A stretch of DNA of 64,000 bases, from positions 22,366-86,365 of the forward strand of contig CABFPE010001179.1 of the NCBI GenBank assembly GCA_900660155.1. Direction: 5' to 3'. This DNA is from Hofstenia miamia. Its lineage: Eukaryota > Xenacoelomorpha > Acoela > Hofsteniidae. Under the pieces are notes generated by a model. That model ran no database searches and was not told where the DNA came from. It was given only the letters and a program-made list of their open reading frames with translations. The translations under genes were made by a program, and so were the position numbers. Shown piece by piece: positions 57,801 through 64,000 of the stretch (position 1 is the first letter of the stretch; the number at the start of each line of letters is the position of its first letter).

Positions 57801-58464
57801 TTTTTGTTTCTGGAGACAGTTTCTCGAACGCATTATGCCGCATTTTTGTGGTTGCCATAAAATAGGGGTGCAACGTTTCTCCGTCGATTTTTGACATTCG
57901 TTTCTCGCGCTCCTTAGATCTTATTGTCCGCTCTGATGTTGTCTCCGAGGAGATTTCTATTTGCCTCATCCGTAAAGGCAATCTGCTGGTGCTCGGCTCA
58001 CATTCCATAGGTTGTGAGCTTGTACCGCTGGTGTCAACTGAGTCGCCCTTGAATCGACGATCAGTTACAACCCGCGATACTTGTCCAGCCGTGGTTCCAG
58101 TGGAGATACCTTCAGCCTTGAATCGCTTCCCGATCTCCACGGTTCTTCCACCACTCACACCTTCCCCTGGAACTCCGGTTGTGTCATCGCCCTTGAATCG
58201 GCGAACTGATCCCCCGGAAGGAAGGTTAAGCTGAGAAGAGGCCAATCGTCCGTTCGTATCTCTGCCCTCGAATCGGCCTTGAGTACTACTGAGACGCCTC
58301 TTAACTCTACGTCGTTTATTTACCCTCTCATTGTTCTCGTCCCTTCTGCCCTCGAATCGACATCCGGTTTGAGAACTTCTCCGCACTCGCCTCCTCGTGT
58401 TGGTGGTCGGGACTCCTTCAGTTGGTTTGTTGCGCTTCACCCGCTTCTTGAGAGGTTGATGCAT
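54895..58464 (-). CDS. Family 2 ORF3, intact, 1,189 residues, function unknown
   Basis: The best ORF3 in the window. The ATG lies inside the end of pol (47-base overlap) and the TAG lies within the first bases of the LTR. Residues 1-190 are arginine-rich with R-F-[EK]-G repeats. The middle aligns with family 1 ORF3 throughout. A stretch with I-V-E-L-A-N-I-T-G-I-C-P-S-E looks weakly like a helix-turn-helix. Near the end are I-E-G-N-I-T-P (961-966), G-V-N-D (1000-1003) and D-L-A-H (1077-1080). GxND and DxxH in this order recall blocks III and V of SGNH hydrolases, but the first motif has no serine where G-D-S would be. No signal peptide, membrane segment or Env feature is seen. Not recognised as a known family. 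Confidence 0.88.
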   Translation of the reverse strand: MHQPLKKRVKRNKPTEGVPTTNTRRRVRRSSQTGCRFEGRRDENNERVNKRRRVKRRLSSTQGRFEGRDTNGRLASSQLNLPSGGSVRRFKGDDTTGVPGEGVSGGRTVEIGKRFKAEGISTGTTAGQVSRVVTDRRFKGDSVDTSGTSSQPMECEPSTSRLPLRMRQIEISSETTSERTIRSKEREKRMSKIDGETLHPYFMATTKMRHNAFEKLSPETKTLIRKTAKMEGSILPILLDADNRPKVNVLISYPQELNETIDRPYMRSTTHMTFNENFTLETVQALMAYKENIARIPEINLDEENLTIIHVLREKEYNKNLQKQIDQTVRMAKVQRTRIVVIAMKENLEELPSFLKDMVLAAEGFFPWQKKEFTISEIIRFDLQIDYWASIYGIMIDHSIAIDLFQQTKTAEMLKLNEGLEKAMTLFIKCSMTQRQEHLEEIKKVWANMKLQKKIDEAWPEIKIEAPARKYHKTVEMVLAEINRAYELNTKKDFRNLILEEKNAPEIRYRTSAWLLAIWLTEDKDLKLPVTRSQRVKLTKAKKFEIALSPINTQTKNWLLKGHIEKAESPNKSEKPMQTMEKIISRLITKHHPTGRISIVELANITGICPSEIQIFEEPMRKYMWGATSETRLKQLPNQPWITTRKIIKRKLSDTKEITQLIKDKNVQRAIDEDMRRYVKDSPRCTFTKIIKRAEMLKKGGITTPVEICEMATKSQQEIIREEQLLTSTQLLLSPQTQTVIDRINIEKWGDTSQDSTIEWIDTDDERFLVEIKVTKERREITERNYQRIREQQTVATMKLMFTEAFTRTELEELLKPFNQIALDVECITSRIEIHERIRLKLSKRGLTQSFWETIPEAKMNYPATIGLATASNTTGTYEEIERLVDTKILLCTPPKTISIPMVLPRWRLPKEVRPAKTYLHEYKSYVNSRSKAIEMIKREDYKKTKKILLDNDNKERVYIEGNITPDQLYTEGEAIHSQLQELRREIELRQPRAVILFSGVNDIVWTDLWEQNYRYYDVTKRVEIVTMMRIGKNDPGDISEQEVIENISFFYKDVANTRSLRKVFTFFYPNTQMRADLAHTCKADAQMTLLIALKGISLYKKYFEIFSQKMNELRQLTPIAENIRESRFLKYANTVTTEREAVLKLSKQAEYAMITWEEAEAESLIRGADTLVHGERPVLSITQAEEGV

Positions 58465-60958
58465 CCTTCTCTAATTTCCTAAATGCAGTTATTATATCTA
58501 TATCCCATATTTCAGGGTTATATATAGTTCTATTTCTTGCAGCCCTCTGGGGTTGCACTCTCCTCTCCAATTGTTCATCTCTTATGTCCGCTGTGAATTC
58601 CTCCTCGAATTCTTCCTCTGGTAGGCTATCTAAATCACACATATCGTACATAACCTCTTTGCCGTTTATTCGGCTTAGTTTGAACTCAGCACTTTCATCT
58701 ATCTTCGTTTCTTCGATGTCTACCGTTGCTCGTTTTAAGTTTTGAAAGTGCAATAATCTACCGTTATCTAGCATATATTCATTATTAGGTAGTTCCTGCG
58801 TTATTGTATGTGGTCCAGACCAAACTGTTTTTAGTTTTCGGACCTGATTCGTATCTGTTAGTTTCATTGGTGCAAATGCGTAAACTTTGTCGCCTACTTT
58901 GTGCGCGTGCCCATAGATTTTTTTATTATAGTTTCGCTGCTGTCTCACTGCCGACTTCTTCGTGTTGTGGCATATCGTTTCGTGGATTGCTGCGATTTGC
59001 TTGCGTAATTGATTTACATAATCATTGTTCAAAGTCTTGTTATAATCGGTGTATTGCATTGATAAAGGTGTTGCTGCTTCTCGACCAAACATTGCTTTGA
59101 ATGGGGTGATTCCCGTTGTCGAGTGTACCGACGTATTATAAAAATACTCTATCATTTCGATTACTTCCCTCCATTTATTTCCACCGATCCTTGTTGTTGT
59201 TACTCTTATTAATTTTATCAGCGTTCTGTTTAGTCTCTCCACTGCGCCGTTCGCCTGTGGGTGGTATGCTGTGGTTCTCTCGCTCACTATTTCCAGCATT
59301 TTTACCATTTCCTGGAATAGACCGCTCTCAAATTGTGGTCCTTTATCCGATATGATCGTTTCCATTGGTCCGAGGCGCAGTATCCATTCCTTCATCACTA
59401 TCTCGGCTGTAGTTTCTGCAGTTGTGTTCTTCATTGGGACCATCCTTGCGTATTTTGTGAAGTTATCCACCATCACCAATAGGAATTGGTATCCTTCACT
59501 GTCTTTCGATAGTTGTTCCAGGTCGATGTGGACTATTTCATTTGGTTGTGTGGCAATTATCTTCTCTAGGGGTGCTCTCTGTATTGGGAATCGTTGACTG
59601 TTGTGCAGTAGACACGTGGTACATTTATTGATGATGTCTTCAATTACCTTTCTGACTGCCGTTGTAATAAATCGTCCGTTAAATGTTTTCTCCGTTTGTA
59701 TTATGCCTAAGTGACCTTTTTCGTGTATCCGCCTTATTAGGTCTCTTTTAAAGTATTCTGGGATTGCGATTCGATTGTTTTGTCCCTCAACGTACAGTAA
59801 CCCATTTCGATTTGTTTTCCATTTATAACGTTCGAAGTAACTCGCTGTTAGTTTTGACAGAGTCGTCTGGGGTTCTTTCAACTTCCTTAGTATCTCATTA
59901 AGAATCACATCGTCCTGTTGTTTTTCTATGATTTCCTTCTCAGAGATTTCTTCTTTTATTATAATAGGTAACACCGTCTGGCCCTTCTTATCTACATTGA
60001 TTTCTGGCAGTTCGTCGTATTGATTGTGTGGTAGGAACTGAAATTGCTGCTTCTCTCCATCTATCTTTTCTGCGTCCCTCTGATATTCTGGTAATGATGT
60101 CCAGAAGTCTGCATTGCTGTGTAGGGTACCCTTCCGATGTTCTATTGTAAATGTAAATTCGTTTAGATATTCTATCCATCGAGATACAATGCCTGATTTG
60201 TCTCCTGAGAATTTCTTTAACCACGCGAGGCCGCTGTTGTCGGTGCGTACTCGGAACTCTTTTCCAATCAAGAAGTGTCTGAATTTCCTGATGCTTTCCA
60301 CTAGTGCTAGCATCTCTACTTTGGTTGATCCGTAGTTCTCTTCGCTTGTTCGTAATTTGCGGCTAAAGAATTGCACTGGTACTTCCTTCCCGTTTTTCAT
60401 TTGTCCTAGTGTTGCACCTATGGCGACCTTGCTCGCATCGCAGTCTAGTATAAATGGTTCGTCGTAATCCGGTGTATTCAGTGATGGCAATTTCGCTAAT
60501 TCTTCCTTGATCTTATCTAGTTCTTCCTGTAGTTCAAACTTTATCTTTCTCGTACCGCCTTCCTCTTCAATCTCGATTTCTTCATCTTTGACTTTTATCG
60601 TTCTGTCTGCGTAGTTGATAACACATTTGTTTTTAACAAGGAAGTCATCTCCCAGAATGATCTCGTATGGTAGCATGTTGTTATGTGTGTCTACTACCAC
60701 TAGTGATTGCTCAAACGTGGTGTTGGCCACTCTTAACTGCACCGCTTCCAATACTCCTTTAGTATCGATATATTCGCCAGATGCATTGATAAGCCTCTTG
60801 TTACACTTGGTGAGGTCTTCTCTGAGAAATCCTAACTTAGTTGCGCAGTCATCTGTGATTATCGAAGTTGCCGCTCCCGTATCAATAGTCGCTTTTATCA
60901 TAATCCCGTTAACTGATATTGTCATTGTGTTTACTGTGTCCATATTCGCCATGATCAT
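58418..60958 (-). CDS. pol: Family 2 pol part: second protease fused to RNase H and integrase
   Basis: An open 846-residue frame from ATG at 60958; a TAA lies in frame just upstream near 60990. It holds a protease with D-T-G-A, then jumps near 60545 from F-E-L-Q-E straight into the end of RT (L-D-K-I-K-E-E-L) and RNase H (D-C-D-A-S, R-T-D-N-S-G). Integrase follows with HHCC (H-E-K-G-H...C-T-T-C), D in H-I-D-L, S-D-K-G and A-V-E-R-L-N, then W-S-G-P-H. The whole RT catalytic region with Y-x-D-D is absent. The end overlaps ORF3. The join lies at a shared CAGGAAGA-like sequence. Confidence 0.87.
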   Translation of the reverse strand: MIMANMDTVNTMTISVNGIMIKATIDTGAATSIITDDCATKLGFLREDLTKCNKRLINASGEYIDTKGVLEAVQLRVANTTFEQSLVVVDTHNNMLPYEIILGDDFLVKNKCVINYADRTIKVKDEEIEIEEEGGTRKIKFELQEELDKIKEELAKLPSLNTPDYDEPFILDCDASKVAIGATLGQMKNGKEVPVQFFSRKLRTSEENYGSTKVEMLALVESIRKFRHFLIGKEFRVRTDNSGLAWLKKFSGDKSGIVSRWIEYLNEFTFTIEHRKGTLHSNADFWTSLPEYQRDAEKIDGEKQQFQFLPHNQYDELPEINVDKKGQTVLPIIIKEEISEKEIIEKQQDDVILNEILRKLKEPQTTLSKLTASYFERYKWKTNRNGLLYVEGQNNRIAIPEYFKRDLIRRIHEKGHLGIIQTEKTFNGRFITTAVRKVIEDIINKCTTCLLHNSQRFPIQRAPLEKIIATQPNEIVHIDLEQLSKDSEGYQFLLVMVDNFTKYARMVPMKNTTAETTAEIVMKEWILRLGPMETIISDKGPQFESGLFQEMVKMLEIVSERTTAYHPQANGAVERLNRTLIKLIRVTTTRIGGNKWREVIEMIEYFYNTSVHSTTGITPFKAMFGREAATPLSMQYTDYNKTLNNDYVNQLRKQIAAIHETICHNTKKSAVRQQRNYNKKIYGHAHKVGDKVYAFAPMKLTDTNQVRKLKTVWSGPHTITQELPNNEYMLDNGRLLHFQNLKRATVDIEETKIDESAEFKLSRINGKEVMYDMCDLDSLPEEEFEEEFTADIRDEQLERRVQPQRAARNRTIYNPEIWDIDIITAFRKLEKDASTSQEAGEAQQTN

Positions 60959-60974
60959 TACTGCTGCGCGGTTT

Positions 60975-61546
60975 TCAGGAGTCGGCGCTCCACGTAGTTA
61001 TCCATTCGTATAATCCATACGGTGTTCTGAATGCTGTCTTTTCAATGTCATTTTCTTCCATTCGTACCTGCCAGTACGCCTTGCACAGATCTAATGTCGT
61101 GAAATATTTATGTTTGCTTGCTTCATATAACATGTCTTCGATTCTTGGCAAGGGATACGAATCTTTCTTTGTTACTTCGTTCAGTTTCCGGAAGTCTATG
61201 CATAGCCGGTATTTATCTCCCTGCTTCACAAACACCGTTGGTGCTGCGTAGGGACTCTCACTTGGACGTATTATTTTATTGTCTATCAATTCTTCCAGTA
61301 TTCGGTTGTATTCGTCCTTCATCTGTTCGGGCACTCTTCTAGCTTGTATATCTACTGCTTTCCTAGTGGTTGTTACTATCTTGTGTTTTTCCCCTATCGC
61401 TTGCCCTACACTTATTTCTCCGTAGTTGAATATCCGTTTGTGTCGTCTTAGCATCTTCCTTAACAGTTGCATCTCCTCTTCGCTCAGGTGTTGGTAATTT
61501 TCGTTTTCGATGTCCATAATTTCGGATATCGTCTGTTTTTTTCATC
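60975..61546 (-). pseudogene. pol: Family 2 pol: N-terminal half of RT, cut
   Basis: Reads E-N-Y-Q-H-L-S-E-E-E, then G-E-I-S-V-G-Q-A and RT text through L-C-I-D-F-R-K-L, L-C-K-A-Y-W-Q-V and P-Y-G-L-Y-E-W, where it stops matching. Directly after, near 60990, comes the end of gag and the start of a second protease copy (T-W-S-A-D-S in the RT frame). The catalytic D-D pair is lost. Bases 61516-61546 are identical to a piece of gag at 62955-62985. Confidence 0.85.
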
Positions 61547-61994
61547 CCAGCGCCCTTGAGTCGGCCTTTGGGAGTACTCGCGACTTGGATGGTGTTCGTC
61601 CACTCGCCCTCGAGTCGGCCATGTGGAGTACTTTGCGCTTCCACTTGTAAGTCCTTGAATCGACCATACAAGTCGTCGGCTCCATCTTCGTCTTCCAATG
61701 CCTTCCAAATTACTCTGATGTTCGATTTTACATGTTTCCCGAATATCCTTACGTGCGACTTCCTTAAATTTACGTTTCGATTTGTTGGGTTAAGAATTGG
61801 GATCTTGCCTTTTCCGTTTTTCACTGCGCATATGCTTGACGGCATTGACACTCTTTTAGTGTTTATTCCTTTATTTTCATAAATCATCACGTCGGCTGTG
61901 ATCGCCTCCTCCGTTTCGATCTCGTACATTCTCCATTGGTGCGGTTGCAGATGTATGTCTTCCTGTAGTTCAAACGTTATCCCTTTCTTTCCTA
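61547..61994 (-). pseudogene. pol: Family 2 pol: protease-RT linker with repeats
   Basis: After a TAA near 61995 the frame continues through M-Y-E-I-E-T-E-E and I-N-T-K-R-V-S-M-P-S, matching the family 1 linker. It then has three repeats of the G-R-[FL]-[KE] kind (Y-G-R-F-K-D, H-G-R-L-E-G, K-G-R-L-K-G), absent from the family 1 linker but like the N-terminal repeats of family 2 ORF3. The frame from 61929 to 61363 crosses into out-of-frame RT text. Confidence 0.75.
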
Positions 61995-62440
61995 CTTATT
62001 CTTCTTCAATCTCGATATCTTCCTCTTTGACTTTTATCGTTCTGTCTGCGTAGTTGATAACACATTTGTTTTTAACAAGGAAGTCATCTCCCAGAATGAT
62101 CTCGTATGGTAGCATGTTGTTATGTGTGTCTACAACCACTAGTGATTGCTCAAACGTGGTGTTGGCCACTCTTAACTGCACCGCTTCCAATACTCCTTTA
62201 GTATCGATATATTCGCCAGATGCATTGATAAGCCTCTTGTTACACTTGGTGAGGTCTTCTCTGAGAAATCCTAACTTAGTTGCGCAGTCATCTGTGATTA
62301 TCGAAGTTGCCGCTCCCGTATCAATAGTCGCTTTTATCATAATCCCGTTAACTGATATTGTCATTGTGTTTACTGTGTCCATATTCGCCATGATCATTAC
62401 TGCTGCGCGGTTTTCAGGAGTCGGCGCTCCACTTAGTTTT
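61995..62440 (-). pseudogene. pol: Family 2 first protease copy
   Basis: Protease with D-T-G-A and I-I-L-G-D-D, ending in a TAA stop near 61995. It is almost identical over about 400 bp to the second copy at 60550-61000 (spacing 1,439 bp). The gag-pol junction S-G-A-P-T-P-E-N-R reads in the -1 frame relative to gag, as in family 1. Confidence 0.87.
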
Positions 62441-63329
62441 CCGATTCCTCTTCCGTTTGGGGTTCTTCATTTATTTCTCCTTCTGATTCTATCAGATCTT
62501 CCTCTTCGAAGTACCCCTGTTCTTCTCCGATCATGTTTATCTGCTTGTGGCACTCATCTTTCCTGTGCCCCTTTTTTCCGCAGTTGTAACATTTGATGTC
62601 TTTCTCACGGACCTTCTTCGTTTTTCCGTCTCTGGTCTTTATTTTTATGGTCTTATCTTGTTTGTCGGCTTCGTATGTTTTAGTCGTATTTTTTGGCTTG
62701 AGGTTGTTCCTCCAGCTCGGCGCTTCTCTGTGCCAGGCTGCCTTCTCGTTTATCCTTGCGTTGTTTTCGATTGTCGCTTGTATATCCACTGCCTTCCTAA
62801 TCATTCTTTCCAATTTGTCGTCTACGTCGCACTTGATCTCGAACTGTGCTCTTATGTTATCGGGCATCCCCTTGCAGATGTGCGAAAAAAGGTCGTACTT
62901 GGAGTATTGATTCTCCCTTGAACTGAGTGTCACTAATCTTTCGACTTGTTGTATATAATTTCGGATATCGTCTGTTTTTTTCATCTTCGTTCCGTTTAAG
63001 ATTATCCGATATTGATTCTTGAAACTTTCGTTTCCGTAATATTCTATAAAATCACCGACTAATAATTTATAATCTGTTTTCGTTTCAGGATCTAGTAGCA
63101 GATAGTGCTGCGCTGCTGCTCCTGTCAGGTATAAAGGAAATCTTGCCGCTGCCGAGTGTTGGCTCACCTTTCTCTCCGCCATCGTCAGTTCGAACATCTG
63201 GAGCCACTCTCCGAAAGTTGGATTATAGCCATCCACCCTTCTGTTGAATTTCGGTAATGTGGCCTTGCAGGGAATCATGTCGTTTCCCACCTCCTGGTTC
63301 AATATTGAATTATTATATTTCGGTTTCAT
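62433..63329 (-). pseudogene. gag: Family 2 gag, capsid and zinc-knuckle part
   Basis: Reads A-T-L-P-K-F-N, E-W-L-Q-M-F, D-L-F-S-H-I-C-K and the zinc knuckle C-Y-N-C-G-K-K-G-H-R-K-D-E-C (CX2CX4HX4C), then an acidic tail and TAA. It matches family 1 Gag. It is out of frame with the N-terminal part, so this gag is broken near 63313-63329. The gag frame ends E-N-stop, with A-AAC before the stop, a poorer slippery sequence than in family 1. Confidence 0.85.
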
Positions 63330-64000
63330 ATTTCTTGTCGTTGCTTCCTCTTTCCATAGCTGCGCAGTTATGGCTTCTGCTTACGAATTGGAAGTTATGG
63401 GATTGCATGTTTTCCTGTTCGTCTTTGTTGAGCTGTAGTAACCTCACCCTGTCTTTTAATTGGGCTATCTCTTCCTGTCTCAAGTCTTTTTCTTCGACCA
63501 ATCGCCTATTTTGTATTTCCATCAGCTCGTTCTGTGCATGTGCCGATTTTTCATCCTTATCTGCCTCAAGTCGAGTTATTTGACCTTTGAGTTGTAGTAT
63601 CTCCGCAGCCTGTATATCATTATCCTGTATTAGCTGCCGATTCGTCCTTTCTAACATCTTGTTTTTGTCTTGCAAGAGTTGGTTTTGTTCAAGGAATCTG
63701 CTATTCAATTCTGTTAGCTGTTTTGTCAGTGACTTGATTTCACTTTGGAACACTTCGCTTTGTTCGATTAATCTGGTGTCCATGTCGATCTGGATATTCC
63801 TGATTGTTTCCATGCTTGCTAACTCAATATCCTCTATTCTTTTCATTAACAGACCGATTTCCTCTCGTAGTAGTGTTTCTGTTTCATTGTTTTTTCTCAG
63901 AATTTCCATTATTTTTGGGGTTCCTGTTTCGGAAGAAGATTCATGTCTTGTTGACTCTGGGGTTTGTGTGGCTTCCAAGTTTCTTGGGTAGGATGACGAT
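63313..64000 (-). pseudogene. gag: Family 2 gag, N-terminal coiled-coil part, cut by the window edge
   Basis: The frame is open to the right edge, so the start may lie outside. It is mostly a long charged coiled coil, as in family 1 Gag. It stops at a TAA near 63313, where the capsid part begins in another frame; the region between is shorter than in family 1, so a deletion with frameshift is likely. Confidence 0.82.

Overview
The window is almost wholly LTR retrotransposon DNA from a eukaryote, most likely an invertebrate animal. It is AT-rich, no host gene is recognisable, and the elements have TG...CA LTRs, a primer site that fits an animal tRNA-Arg, and the Ty3/Gypsy order protease - reverse transcriptase - RNase H - integrase. 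The species cannot be named from the sequence.

Region 1 (1-44573, + strand) is a tandem array of family 1 elements. Neighbouring internal regions share one LTR, giving unit 0 - LTR1 - unit 1 - LTR2 - unit 2 - LTR3 - unit 3 - LTR4 - unit 4 - LTR5 - unit 5 - LTR6. The order repeats every three units: units 0-1-2 match 3-4-5 at a spacing of about 24.1 kb. A complete element would carry gag, a pol read by -1 frameshifting, and a third long gene (ORF3, about 1,200 residues) that starts inside the end of pol. No single unit has all three genes intact. Units 1 and 4 keep an intact gag and the protease start but have lost RT, RNase H and integrase. Unit 3 has an open, motif-complete pol but a ruined gag and a cut ORF3. 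Units 2 and 5 are mosaics with stops, deletions and small patches copied from other parts of the element.

Region 2 (44574-47697) is an older, CpG-poor family 1 relic: the second half of ORF3 plus its 3' LTR. LTR6 joins it exactly at the LTR end, so the array looks inserted into the ORF3 of an older relative.

Region 3 (47698-53751) is AT-rich and gene-poor. It holds decayed LTR pieces, a decayed + strand leader and gag, and a - strand ORF3 fragment of a third, older family.

Region 4 (53752-64000, - strand) is a family 2 element: 3' LTR, intact 1,189-residue ORF3, pol and gag, running off the right edge. Its pol is rearranged, with two protease copies and no RT catalytic core.

The main candidate for something undescribed is ORF3. 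It is kept in all three families, overlaps the end of pol where that can be seen, begins with arginine-rich Q-[IL]-K-G or R-F-K-G repeats, and ends in a region with GxND and DxxH motifs that resembles an SGNH-type fold lacking the usual nucleophile serine.
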